Shown here: positions 17,359 to 25,961 of the stretch, piece by piece | How positions within the stretch are numbered: position 1 is the first letter of the stretch | Layout: each line of letters starts with the position of its first letter | Source of the DNA: Halorubrum sp. PV6 | Lineage (GTDB): Archaea; Halobacteriota; Halobacteria; Halobacteriales; Haloferacaceae | Assembly: GCF_003990725.2 (NCBI RefSeq) | Contig: NZ_CP030064.1 | Coordinates: 372,001 to 436,000, forward strand | Direction: 5' to 3' | Length of the DNA stretch: 64,000 nt | Notes under the pieces: generated by a model | Databases searched by the model: none | Told to the model about the DNA's origin: nothing | What the model saw: the letters and a program-made list of their open reading frames with translations, nothing else | Translations under genes and position numbers: made by a program

Positions 17359-18416
17359 CAGACACACCCACGACACTCGTCACCGCGACCGGAGACAGCG
17401 CCGGAAAGACCGCGATCACCGTCGCCCTCGCGCGGCTCGCCGCCGAACGCGACCGCAGCGTCGGTTACATGAAGCCGAAGGGGACGCGGCTCCAGTCGAA
17501 CGTCGGGAAGACGCTCGACCAGGACCCGATGCTCGCCCGCGAGGTGCTCGGCTTAGACGCCGAGATGCACCAGATGGAGCCGGTCGTGTACTCGCCGACC
17601 TTCGTCGAGGGGGCGATCCGCGGCACCCAAGACGTCGACGCGCTCCACGCCCGCGTCCGCGAGGAGTTCGACGACCTCGCCGCCGACCACGACCAGATGT
17701 TCGTCGAGGGCGGCGGTCGCTGGACCACCGGCGGCGTCGTCGACCTCACCGACGTCGACGTGGCCGAACTGCTCGACGCGCGGGTCGTCCTCGTCGCCGG
17801 GTACGAGTCGCCGAACGACCTCGACGAGGTGATGGCGGCCGCAGACGCCTTCGGCGACCGGTTCGCCGGCGTCGTGTTCAACAAGGTCTCCGACGACGCG
17901 TTCGAGTCGCTCGATCAGGACGGGATCCCGTTCCTCGAGTCGCGGGGAATCACCGTCTTCGGCGCCATCCCGTCCGAAAAAGAGCTGGCCGGCGTCACCG
18001 TCGGGGAACTCGCCGACGAGCTCGGCGCCGAACTGCTCACCGACGCCCCGACCGACGGCTTCGTCGAGCGCTTCCTCGTCGGGGCGATGGGCGGCGACGA
18101 GGCGCTGCGCTACTTCCGGCGCGCCCGCGACGCGGCCGTCATCACCGGCGGCGACCGCGCCGACGTCCAGACCGCGGCGCTTGAGGCGTCCGGCGTCGCC
18201 TGTCTCGTCCTCACCGGCGGGCATCGCCCCTCCGGCGCCGTCCTCGGAAAGGCGGCCGACGCCGGGACGCCGGTTCTCGCGGTCAACACCGACACGGTCA
18301 CGACCATCGACCGCGCCGAGGGCGTCGTCCGCGGCGGGCGAACCCGCGACGCGCGCACCGTGGACGTGATGGGCGAACTCCTCGAAGCCAACGTCGACGT
18401 CGACGCGCTGGTCTGA
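17355..18416 (+). CDS. Phosphotransacetylase-N-like P-loop protein with DRTGG domain
   Basis: A 353-residue protein. The N-terminal P-loop TATGDSAGKTAIT places residues 1-200 in the BioD/CobQ-like (AAA_26) group; the rest resembles the DRTGG regulatory domain. The same pair of domains forms the N-terminus of long bacterial phosphotransacetylases, but no catalytic Pta domain is present. The 4-base overlap with acd (ATGA) shows one operon and argues for a role in acetyl-CoA/acetate metabolism, perhaps as a nucleotide-dependent regulator. The function is inferred only from context. Confidence 0.82.
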   Translation: MTDTPTTLVTATGDSAGKTAITVALARLAAERDRSVGYMKPKGTRLQSNVGKTLDQDPMLAREVLGLDAEMHQMEPVVYSPTFVEGAIRGTQDVDALHARVREEFDDLAADHDQMFVEGGGRWTTGGVVDLTDVDVAELLDARVVLVAGYESPNDLDEVMAAADAFGDRFAGVVFNKVSDDAFESLDQDGIPFLESRGITVFGAIPSEKELAGVTVGELADELGAELLTDAPTDGFVERFLVGAMGGDEALRYFRRARDAAVITGGDRADVQTAALEASGVACLVLTGGHRPSGAVLGKAADAGTPVLAVNTDTVTTIDRAEGVVRGGRTRDARTVDVMGELLEANVDVDALV

Positions 18417-18508
18417 GCGACGCGCCCACCCCGCCGACCCGCCTTCCGTCCCCCGCCGCGGGCGAACGTCTGACATACTGTTTTCAGGGAGGACGACGTA
18501 GGCCGCAT

Positions 18509-19522
18509 ATGACCAGTCTCTCGGAGGCGTACGGTGGGCGGGGGCGCTCCGAGGTCGACCCGCGTCGATTGTACTTGGGCGTGGGGTCGTTCGTCGCCGG
18601 CACACTCCTGCTTGTCGCCGGAATCGTCGTGGCCGCGGAGGTCGTTCTCCCGAGCGGCTACACCTCCGGCGAGGCGCGACAACTCGGCGGCGTGCTCGGC
18701 GGCGTGGGCGTCCCTCTCGTGTTGCTCGGCGTAATGACCGTCCTGCCGGCGGACCGTAACACCCGCGTCGCCGCCGTCGTCGGGGCGGCCGTGATGTGTC
18801 TCGGCGTCGCCCTGTTCGCGCACGCGTACCCCACGCAGTGGGTCGGCGGGCCGCGACCGGATCTGAGGGACCTGACGCTGCCGACCGCGGGCCTGTACTT
18901 CGTCGGCGCGGCGACGACGCTGTGGAGCGTGTTCGTCGGCGTCGCCAACTTCAAGACCCGGAACAACCCCGGCGGCACCGTCACGATGCAGGTGACGCAC
19001 AAAGGCGAGACGAAGGTGATCGAAGTCGACCGCGCCGAACTCAACCGAGCCGGCGGCGTCGGCCTCCTCGGCGGCACGCCCGACGGCAACGTCGAGACCC
19101 AGACGAACCGACAGGGAACCGATGACTCGGCGGCGTCGACGCCGTCTCGCGCGGCGCCGTCGTCCAGTTCGTCGAACGGGTCGGCTCCTTCGGGGTCGCA
19201 GTCGAGCGACGGCGCGGGGGCGACGGGACCGACCCCGGCCGGCGTGAGCGACGGCGGCTCGACGACGACCGACATCCGGTCCCCGCTCGACGCCGCCGAC
19301 GGGTCGGCTGGGTCGGCCGGGTCCGACGCTCCCGCCGGACCGGGCGGCCCGGTCACCCCCGGCGTCTCGGCCGCCGCGCGCGACGGCCCCGGCGACACGT
19401 ACTGCGGGAACTGCGCGCAGTTCGACTACGTGCGCACGGAACAGGGGATGCAGCCGTACTGCGGTCACCACGACGAACTGATGGACGACATGGACGCGTG
19501 CGACGAGTGGACGCCGCGGTGA
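18509..19522 (+). CDS. Four-helix membrane protein with cytosolic cysteine motif
   Basis: A 337-residue protein of unknown function. Residues 18-160 contain four predicted membrane helices (for example LYLGVGSFVAGTLLLVAGI and AAVVGAAVMCLGVALFAHA). A short beta-like segment (TMQVTHKGETKVIEVDRAEL) follows, then about 100 residues of low-complexity Ser/Gly/Asp. The C-terminus carries a conserved-looking cysteine/histidine patch, CGNCAQF ... YCGHHDE ... DACDEW, which may bind a metal. I believe related haloarchaeal proteins exist as a domain of unknown function but cannot name a role. Confidence 0.75.
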   Translation: MTSLSEAYGGRGRSEVDPRRLYLGVGSFVAGTLLLVAGIVVAAEVVLPSGYTSGEARQLGGVLGGVGVPLVLLGVMTVLPADRNTRVAAVVGAAVMCLGVALFAHAYPTQWVGGPRPDLRDLTLPTAGLYFVGAATTLWSVFVGVANFKTRNNPGGTVTMQVTHKGETKVIEVDRAELNRAGGVGLLGGTPDGNVETQTNRQGTDDSAASTPSRAAPSSSSSNGSAPSGSQSSDGAGATGPTPAGVSDGGSTTTDIRSPLDAADGSAGSAGSDAPAGPGGPVTPGVSAAARDGPGDTYCGNCAQFDYVRTEQGMQPYCGHHDELMDDMDACDEWTPR

Positions 19523-19559
19523 GTCGCTCCCGACGCTGAGCCGCCTCCTTTTTCGCCGA

Positions 19560-20669
19560 TTAGTTCGGGTCCGCCGCCGGAAGCTGTGACTCCGCAACCG
19601 CGAACACGAGCGTGCTCAACACCGCCGTGAGCGTCCCGGCCGCAAGCGCCATCGCGAGGTCGGAGAGCCCGAGCGACGTGACGCCCGGCGCCGCCGGGAG
19701 GAAGAACCCGGAGACCGCGTACAACACGACCGCGATCGAGAGCACGTAAAAGGGCGCGTTGAGGTACCGCCACTGGAATCGCCCGGCGAGGTACTCGTCG
19801 GTGATCTGTCCGAGGCTGGAGGTGACGCCGGCGACCGCGATCCACTGTACGAACCCGTGGACGAACGCCGCGAAGGCGACGCCGGCGGTGACGGCGCCCG
19901 CCTGGACGGCCCTGACCGACTCGACCGTCTCGACCCCTTGAACCCCGCCGACGACGACCAGCGCCAGCGCGACGACGTAGGTGACGAGCGTCACCCGGCC
20001 GGTGTAGAGCACGTTGCGAACGGACGCGGCCGCGCCGTCGACCGTGTCTTCGAGGCCGAGGCCGCGGAACAGCGAGTAGAGGCCGACGATACCGGAGAGC
20101 ACGCCGAGGACGGCGGCGCCCGCAACGTCGAACAGGTTCGCGACGACGACCAGCGGGTAGATGAGGAGGAGGACGCCGAGCGGCACGAGGATCGTCCCCC
20201 GCGTCTCCGGGTCCCCGAGAACCTGCTTGATGGTGTAGTAGAGCGATTCGAGGTCCTGCGCCTGCCGGACGACCACCCGGCGCATCCCGTCGATGGGCAT
20301 CCGCGAGCGGATCACCGGGAGGACCGACTCGTCTTGTGCGCCGTCCGTGATCACGACCGCGGAGACCTCCTCGCCGGTCGATAGTTCCGCGAGCACCCGG
20401 TCGACCTCCTGTCCCACCGCGCGGTTCGCCTTCACGTCGGAGCCGTCGACCCCGGTCACCGCCGCGACCTCGACGGCCTCGCCGCTCGCGGCCAGCTCGT
20501 CGTGGACGTTGACGCCCTGAAATAAGACGTTCACGTCCGAGTCCTCCGGGTCGGCCGTCGCGAGCGCGACCGCGGCCTCGGTGACGTCGTCGGCGCCGAT
20601 GACGGGGGTGGGGATCCCCGTCTTCCGACCGAGGTCGTCATCGAGGTCGACACAGAGGACGAGCAGCAT
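19560..20669 (-). CDS. DUF373 family membrane protein
   Basis: A 369-residue protein. The N-terminal 140 residues look cytosolic and begin MLLVLCVDLDDDLGRKTGI, the start typical of the archaeal DUF373 family. From about residue 155 there are six or more membrane helices. The family is widespread in Euryarchaeota and uncharacterised. Monocistronic and convergent with the preceding gene. Confidence 0.85.
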   Translation of the reverse strand: MLLVLCVDLDDDLGRKTGIPTPVIGADDVTEAAVALATADPEDSDVNVLFQGVNVHDELAASGEAVEVAAVTGVDGSDVKANRAVGQEVDRVLAELSTGEEVSAVVITDGAQDESVLPVIRSRMPIDGMRRVVVRQAQDLESLYYTIKQVLGDPETRGTILVPLGVLLLIYPLVVVANLFDVAGAAVLGVLSGIVGLYSLFRGLGLEDTVDGAAASVRNVLYTGRVTLVTYVVALALVVVGGVQGVETVESVRAVQAGAVTAGVAFAAFVHGFVQWIAVAGVTSSLGQITDEYLAGRFQWRYLNAPFYVLSIAVVLYAVSGFFLPAAPGVTSLGLSDLAMALAAGTLTAVLSTLVFAVAESQLPAADPN

Positions 20670-20797
20670 CGTCCGAGGCTACGCGAGGGGTCGGCATATG
20701 TTTTCGGCTCGGTGTCTGCCCCGGAACTCGTCGACCGCGCCGGCGCTGGCGTCGCGGTCGCGTCGACGGAATCTCATCGCCGGCAATCCGGCCGGCG

Positions 20798-21511
20798 TCA
20801 CGCCTGCTCGTGTTCGATCCCGTTCATCATGGCGCGGACGTTCTCCCCGTCGCCGAACACCGCCGGGTACGCGGCCAGCGGGAGGACGAAGTCGCTGCCG
20901 GCTTCGACCGTCTCCCCGACGTGGAACTCGAGTTCGACGGCCACGCCGGTCCCTTCGATCTCCGCGTCGGCCGTGTACACGACGACCTCGGCGTCGGCGC
21001 CGAGCACCTCCGTGGAGTACTCGGACCCGCGTTCGAGGTCGCTGACGTTCTCGTAGCGGTCGGCGATCAGCTCGGCGCGCTCGTCGGCGTCGAAGTCGGC
21101 GATCGGGTTGAACGCCTCGCCGAGCACCTCGACCTGCGGCGTCGCCACCGCGGCGAAGACGGCTGCCTGATAGCGCTCGTCGAACAGTTCGACGGCCTTG
21201 TCGTACTCCGCGACGGTGTTCGTCACCTCGACCGTGCGCGTCGAGCCGGCCACCTCGAACTCCCGGCTGACGGTCTGGTCCGTGACCTCGTTGAGCTCGT
21301 ACGCCGTCTCGGAGAGGGTCGCGTCGGCGACGGTCGCCGTTCCCGCGCTGAACTCGGCGGGCTCGTCGCCCGTGGCGACGTCGAGCGCGGTACAGCCGGC
21401 GAGGCTGCTCGCCCCGACCGCACCGACCGCCGCGAGCGCCTGCCGGCGGGTCGTCGCGCGTTGTCCGGAACGGTTCTCGGCCGCGGATTCGTCAGACTGT
21501 TCGGTCGTCAT
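20798..21511 (-). CDS. Tat-exported lipoprotein (DUF6517-like)
   Basis: A 237-residue protein with a twin-arginine signal TRRQALAAVGAVGASSLAGC; the lipobox LAGC predicts lipid attachment at Cys about residue 39. Export by Tat is the usual route in haloarchaea. The mature part is acidic and strand-rich (VSREFEVAGSTRTVEVTNTV). I believe it belongs to DUF6517; the function is unknown. MTTEQSDES is chosen as start because it gives a normal-length Tat signal; upstream Met codons would add 27 basic residues. Confidence 0.78.
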   Translation of the reverse strand: MTTEQSDESAAENRSGQRATTRRQALAAVGAVGASSLAGCTALDVATGDEPAEFSAGTATVADATLSETAYELNEVTDQTVSREFEVAGSTRTVEVTNTVAEYDKAVELFDERYQAAVFAAVATPQVEVLGEAFNPIADFDADERAELIADRYENVSDLERGSEYSTEVLGADAEVVVYTADAEIEGTGVAVELEFHVGETVEAGSDFVLPLAAYPAVFGDGENVRAMMNGIEHEQA

Positions 21512-21658
21512 GGCCGTCCGGTCCGAGCGGCCGCGGTACATACTTTGTGTTCGGGCCGCGGTCCGCGGCCGGCTCGAACTCCGGGGCGTCACGCGCCGTG
21601 GCTACCCGTCTCACGGGCGGATCCGCTTCGGACGCTTTTTGAGGCCGCGGCCGATATA

Positions 21659-21665
21659 GGGAGGT
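21659..21665 (+). promoter_or_regulatory. Strong Shine-Dalgarno sequence before the radical SAM gene
   Basis: GGGAGGT ends 2 bases before the ATG at 21668. Most genes in this window look leaderless, so a clear anti-16S complement is unusual, although its spacing is short. An upstream element (CTTTTTGAGG near 21636) could be its promoter. Confidence 0.45.
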
Positions 21666-21667
21666 AG

Positions 21668-22666
21668 ATGATCTCCAAGGGCTGTGAACAGTGCGCTAAA
21701 GGCGGCAAGATGGTGCTTTTCGTCTACGGCTACTGCGATCAGCGAGATTGCTTCTACTGCCCCCTCGGAGAGAACCGGAAGAACGTCACCGACGTGTACG
21801 CGAACGAGCGGAAAGTCGAGTCCGACGAGGACGTGATCGCGGAGGCAAAGCGCATGAGCGCGCTCGGCACCTCCATCACCGGCGGCGAACCGCAGGAGGC
21901 GATGGCGAAGACGTGTCGCTACCTCGAACTGCTGAAAGACGAGTTCGGCGAGGACCACCACACCCACCTCTACACCGGGATCACGGGCGGGCGCGAGAAC
22001 ATGCGCCGCCTCTCTGAGGCCGGCCTCGACGAGATCCGGTTCCACCCGCCACTGGAGATGTGGGGCGATATGCACGGCACCGAGTGGGAGGAGATCCTCC
22101 ACATCGCCCGCGAAGAGGGGCTCACGCCCGCCTTCGAGATCCCCGGCATCCGCGCCGAACCGGAGTTCCTCGAGTTCTTAGACGAGGGCGCCGCGGAGTT
22201 CTGTAACATCAACGAGTTCGAGATGTCCGACGGGAACTACCGCCGGATGCAAGAGGAGGGGTTCGAACTCCAAGAGGGCCACATGTCGGCCGTCGAGGGG
22301 TCGAAAGACGACGCCATCGTCTCCGAGATGGCGAGCCACGAGAAGGTGTACTTCTGTACCTCCGTGTTCAAGGACGCCGCCCAACACCGGAACCGGCTCA
22401 AGCGGATGGCCAAGAACATCCGACGCGAGTTCGACGAGGTGACGGACGACGGAACCTTAGTCTACGGGAAGGCCTTCGCCGACCCCGAGCGCTTCGAGGC
22501 GCTCGGCGTCCCCGACGAGTTCTACGCCGTCAAATCGAACCACGTCGAGGTGGCGTGGTGGCTCCTCGAAGAGATGGTCGAGGACGGCGACCTGACTGAC
22601 GGCGAAATCGTCGAGCAGTACCCGACGGTGAACGGCACCGTCGTCGAGCGGACGCCGGTCGCGTAA
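21668..22666 (+). CDS. Radical SAM protein (COG2108-like)
   Basis: A 332-residue protein. The cluster-binding cysteines are Cys23, Cys28 and Cys31 in YCDQRDCFYC, a C-x4-C-x2-C spacing instead of the usual C-x3-C-x2-C. SITGGEPQEA is the GGE motif that binds SAM, and a second Cys pair (Cys6, Cys9) lies at the N-terminus. The family is related to pyruvate-formate-lyase activating enzymes and is uncharacterised. The reaction is unknown. Monocistronic, with a good Shine-Dalgarno sequence. Confidence 0.85.
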   Translation: MISKGCEQCAKGGKMVLFVYGYCDQRDCFYCPLGENRKNVTDVYANERKVESDEDVIAEAKRMSALGTSITGGEPQEAMAKTCRYLELLKDEFGEDHHTHLYTGITGGRENMRRLSEAGLDEIRFHPPLEMWGDMHGTEWEEILHIAREEGLTPAFEIPGIRAEPEFLEFLDEGAAEFCNINEFEMSDGNYRRMQEEGFELQEGHMSAVEGSKDDAIVSEMASHEKVYFCTSVFKDAAQHRNRLKRMAKNIRREFDEVTDDGTLVYGKAFADPERFEALGVPDEFYAVKSNHVEVAWWLLEEMVEDGDLTDGEIVEQYPTVNGTVVERTPVA

Positions 22667-22773
22667 CTCGGACGTGTTCTCCCCGCCTCCGTGCCGGTCG
22701 GCGGCGACTCCTCGTTTTCGTGTGTTAAGTTCACATACCACTCTTATGGGTTAGCGGCGCGTATCCCCCGCAC

Positions 22774-23070
22774 ATGGACTCTGAAGAGCCCGTATTCATC
22801 GACGTGAGCATCGGCCAGTCCGTCTACGACGAGAACGGCGACCCGCTCGGGACGGTTCGCGGGGTCGACGACGACGGTTTCTACGTCTCGTCGCCGTCCG
22901 GGTCGGAGTCGCTGACGCTTACCGACGCCCGCGACGTGTTCGGCACCGCCTACGTGATGTGGCGCTGCTGGCAGTGCGGCGAGATGGGCGAGATCGGCTC
23001 CGCGCTCCCCGAGAACTGCCCGAGCTGCGACGCGCCTCGCGAGGAACTGTACTACTGGGCGGAGGACTGA
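22774..23070 (+). CDS. Rubredoxin-like small zinc/iron protein
   Basis: A 98-residue acidic protein. Residues 1-60 form a small beta-barrel-like region (PRC-barrel reminiscent, SVYDENGDPLGTVRGVDDDG). The C-terminus has the rubredoxin-like knuckles CWQCGEMG and CPSCDAP, which would bind Fe or Zn. I believe it is a haloarchaeal DUF7130-type protein. A TATA element CTCTTATGGG lies about 28 bases upstream. The role is unknown. Confidence 0.78.
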   Translation: MDSEEPVFIDVSIGQSVYDENGDPLGTVRGVDDDGFYVSSPSGSESLTLTDARDVFGTAYVMWRCWQCGEMGEIGSALPENCPSCDAPREELYYWAED

Positions 23071-23095
23071 GGCGCACGCCGAGCGCATCGTTCAT

Positions 23096-23347
23096 TTATA
23101 ATCCGTCCTCTTCGTCGCGTTCCGCCGGTTCGTCGTCCACCTTCTCGCGGAGCCGTTCGACCTCGGCTTCCAACTCCGCGATGCGGTCGGCGTCCGTCCC
23201 TTCGCCGTCCGAGCGCAGTGTAAACAGCAGGACCGCTCCCGCGATGACGACGAGGGGAACGCCGAAGAGGAGGACGGCGATGAGCAGGATGATCACGAGT
23301 TCGGGCCCGGCGGGGATGCCGCCGAACGCGGGGACCACGGACACCAT
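23096..23347 (-). CDS. Small single-helix membrane protein with coiled coil (TatA-like annotation possible)
   Basis: An 83-residue protein: a hydrophobic stretch (GPELVIILLIAVLLFGVPLV) followed by an acidic coiled-coil tail (DRIAELEAEVERLREKVDDE). The PELVIILLIAVLLFG segment resembles TatA of the twin-arginine translocase, but a second hydrophobic stretch replaces the usual amphipathic helix, so I am not convinced it is a functional TatA. Located directly downstream of nreA on the same strand. Confidence 0.65.
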   Translation of the reverse strand: MVSVVPAFGGIPAGPELVIILLIAVLLFGVPLVVIAGAVLLFTLRSDGEGTDADRIAELEAEVERLREKVDDEPAERDEEDGL

Positions 23348-23411
23348 GCGCTACCCACTCGGCGGTGCGGCAAAAACGCTCGGGGCGAGACCGCTCCGCG
23401 GCGCCCGTCGG

Positions 23412-24734
23412 CTACCCGGCGTCGACGAAGTCGCCGAGGTTCGCCTGCAACCCCGCCGCGAGCGTCGATTTCCGCCGGAGGCGACCCAGAGATATCGGGA
23501 GGTGACCGGCGACGCCGCGGACCGCTTCTCCGAAGGTTTCGGCGGTTCCGAACTCGCCTTCGAAGGCGTTTCGGACCGCCTCGCGGACCTGCCAGACGCC
23601 GACCGGCCCCCAGTAGTCGTCCGAGACGTGACGCACCACGAGCGCCTTCGCCTGCCGGCCGCGGTCGTGGAGGTGTTCCAACACGCCGAGGCGACCCGCG
23701 TAGTAGGCGCCCGCGGTCTCCTCGACGTAGCCGGTGCGCCCCTCTCGCCCCTCGCTGGCGGCCGAGAGGGAGACGCCCGCCTGGGGGTCGGGGTTCCATA
23801 TCGAGCCGGGTGCCTTCATTTCGACGAGCTCGTACTCCCACCGGCCCGGCACCAGTATCACCCAGAAGGCGTTCCCGAGGTACTCGTTGCGGTGGACCTC
23901 GATTCGGTCGACGGTCGGGGCGTCGCGGATCGAGCCGCGGAGGTACTGGCCGACCGTGTCGTCGACGGCCGTGATCGACCAGCGCGTGGGGACGAGTCGG
24001 CGGTCTTCTCCGCGCCCGAGCGCGCCCGCAGAGAGGATCGTGTTGATGTCGTACACGTCGAACCCGCGCCGGTAGAGGTACGTCATCGCTCCCTCGGCTC
24101 GCCAGTCGTCGTCCTCCAGCGTCTTTTTTACCGGCCGCGGGACGTGCGGGTTCTCTCCCAAGTCGGCGGTCCGGGCCGCCGCGCGGGGGCCGGTCGGCGT
24201 CTTGATGTCCTCCGTGCCCACCTCGAAATCGAGGTCCGGCGACCCGTCGAGACCGATCTCGACGTCGACCGGGCGGTCGGCGATCGCGACTTCGCGCTGC
24301 ACCCCGAGCCACCCGTCCCACGCGTCGTGGACGCTCTCGGCCGGGCCGCCCCCGGTGACGGTGGCGTTCCCGGTCGCTCCGGCGTCCGCCACGTCGACGC
24401 CGCGGGTCGAGTTGAGCAGGCTCGTCCGTCGGTCGAACACGTCACCGATGGAGACGCCCTCGTCGTACCAGCCGGCAGAGGTCTCGAAGCTCGCGGCGCG
24501 CTCCTCGCGGCCGACCGGCGAGAGCAGTCCGGTCGAGACGGTCGGGTAGTTCGTGCGGCCGACGAAGATGGAGGGCGCGACGCTGCCGACGACGGCGTCG
24601 TCGGACACGTGCTCCTCGAAGCGTCGCTCGAAGGAGTCGAGGTGATCGAGGATCGCGTAGTCTTTCTCGTTCGCGAGACGTCGGCGCTCGGCGCGCTCGT
24701 TCGCCTCGAACTCGATGAACTCGTCGAGCCGCAT
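23412..24734 (-). CDS. nreA: DNA repair protein NreA
   Basis: A 440-residue archaeal Nre-family protein. The N-terminal third contains the conserved SIFVGRTNYP motif and the region around LNSTRGVDV. The last residues, LQANLGDFVDAG, contain a Q-x2-L-x2-F PCNA-interacting (PIP-like) motif. Nre proteins are known to bind PCNA and act in repair of DNA damage in archaea. There are no Cys-rich N-terminal motifs, which distinguishes it from NreB-type proteins. Next to the tfb gene on the same strand. Confidence 0.88.
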   Translation of the reverse strand: MRLDEFIEFEANERAERRRLANEKDYAILDHLDSFERRFEEHVSDDAVVGSVAPSIFVGRTNYPTVSTGLLSPVGREERAASFETSAGWYDEGVSIGDVFDRRTSLLNSTRGVDVADAGATGNATVTGGGPAESVHDAWDGWLGVQREVAIADRPVDVEIGLDGSPDLDFEVGTEDIKTPTGPRAAARTADLGENPHVPRPVKKTLEDDDWRAEGAMTYLYRRGFDVYDINTILSAGALGRGEDRRLVPTRWSITAVDDTVGQYLRGSIRDAPTVDRIEVHRNEYLGNAFWVILVPGRWEYELVEMKAPGSIWNPDPQAGVSLSAASEGREGRTGYVEETAGAYYAGRLGVLEHLHDRGRQAKALVVRHVSDDYWGPVGVWQVREAVRNAFEGEFGTAETFGEAVRGVAGHLPISLGRLRRKSTLAAGLQANLGDFVDAG

Positions 24735-24801
24735 TCGAAACGGGGTTGGGTCCGTGCCGGCTTGAACTTGCTGGCGGCGAGGAGCCGGCGGTCGTTCGCG
24801 G

Positions 24802-25794
24802 TTACGTGTGGATCCCCATCGCCTCGATCTGCTCTTGATACCGATTCCGGATGGTGACCTCCGTCACCTGCGCCACGTCGGCGACCTCTCGTTGGGTCTT
24901 CTTCTCGTTACAGAGCAGCGAGGCGGCGTAGATCGCCGCCGCGGCGTAGCCGGTCGGGGACTTCCCGGAGAGCAGCCCCTGTTCGGCCGTGGTCTCGATG
25001 ATCTCGTTGGCCTTCGACTGGACCTCCTCGCTCAGTTCGAGCTCCGAGGAGAAGCGCGGGACGTACTTTTTCGGGTCGACCGGCCGCATCTCTAATCCGA
25101 GTTCCTGTGAGATGTAGCGGTACGTGCGACCGATCTCCTTGCGCTCGACCCGCGACACGTCGGATATCTCTTCGAGCGACCGGGGAATCCCCTCCTTCCG
25201 GCAGGCGGCGTAGAGGGCGGCGGTGGAGACGCCCTCGATCGACCGCCCACGGATCAGGTCCTCGTTCAACGCGCGTCGGTAGATGACGGAGGCGACCTCC
25301 CGTACCGACCGGGGGACGCCGAGCGCGCTGGCCATCCGATCGACTTCGGAGAGCGCGAACTGGAGGTTGCGCTCGCCGGCGTCCTTCGTCCGGATGCGCT
25401 CTTGCCACTTCCGCAGCCGGTGCATCTGCGACCGCTTTTTCGACGAGATGGAACGGCCGTAGGCGTCTTTGTCCTTCCAGTCGATGGTCGTCGTCAGCCC
25501 CTTGTCGTGCATCGTCTTCGTCGTCGGGGCGCCGACGCGGGACTTCGACTGGCGCTCCGAGTGGTTGAACGCCCGCCACTCCGGGCCGGGATCGATCTGT
25601 TCCTCCTCGACGATGAGTCCGGTCTCCTCGTGTATCAGCTCCCCGTCGGCCGTCCGGGTGAGTTCTTCCGGGTCGAACTCCTCGGGGTCTAGCTCGTCGG
25701 CGTCGACCCCCTCGGCGTCGGTCTCGGTTTCGTCGGCATCCTCGTCGCGCACACGCTGCCGGTCGTGATCCCGTTGCCGGGTTGGCCGTGTCAT
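24802..25794 (-). CDS. tfb: Transcription initiation factor TFB without zinc-ribbon cysteines
   Basis: A 330-residue TFIIB-type factor that bridges TBP/BRE and RNA polymerase. The B-finger/B-reader region ([23 protein letters not shown]) and both cyclin-like repeats (about 130-215 and 225-320) are complete, including the recognition helix near the C-terminus. The N-terminal zinc ribbon has no cysteines: the expected C-x2-C pairs appear as DPEE/EFDP and HEETG. The ribbon fold normally docks on RNA polymerase. Haloarchaea encode several TFBs and some such variants may be natural. The upstream element CTTTTAAG (about 25825-25832 on the minus strand) gives a near-leaderless transcript. Confidence 0.92.
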   Translation of the reverse strand: MTRPTRQRDHDRQRVRDEDADETETDAEGVDADELDPEEFDPEELTRTADGELIHEETGLIVEEEQIDPGPEWRAFNHSERQSKSRVGAPTTKTMHDKGLTTTIDWKDKDAYGRSISSKKRSQMHRLRKWQERIRTKDAGERNLQFALSEVDRMASALGVPRSVREVASVIYRRALNEDLIRGRSIEGVSTAALYAACRKEGIPRSLEEISDVSRVERKEIGRTYRYISQELGLEMRPVDPKKYVPRFSSELELSEEVQSKANEIIETTAEQGLLSGKSPTGYAAAAIYAASLLCNEKKTQREVADVAQVTEVTIRNRYQEQIEAMGIHT

Positions 25795-25961
25795 CGCATT
25801 TATATGCTAATCGAATGTGTCAACTTAAAAGTTCGTGAACGTGGGAAGGTGTCGCACGCCGTCGTCCCCGCGTCCTCACCCCGCCAGCCGAACGATGTGG
25901 TCACCGCGCTCGCCACACGGGACGGACAGCCCTTTGTCCCGCGAGCGCCGACTCCGACCGA

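Noticed and set aside
23096-23347. Confident call of TatA
   Set aside because: The hydrophobic start is TatA-like, but the usual amphipathic helix is replaced by a second hydrophobic stretch and a coiled coil, so only a tentative label was used.
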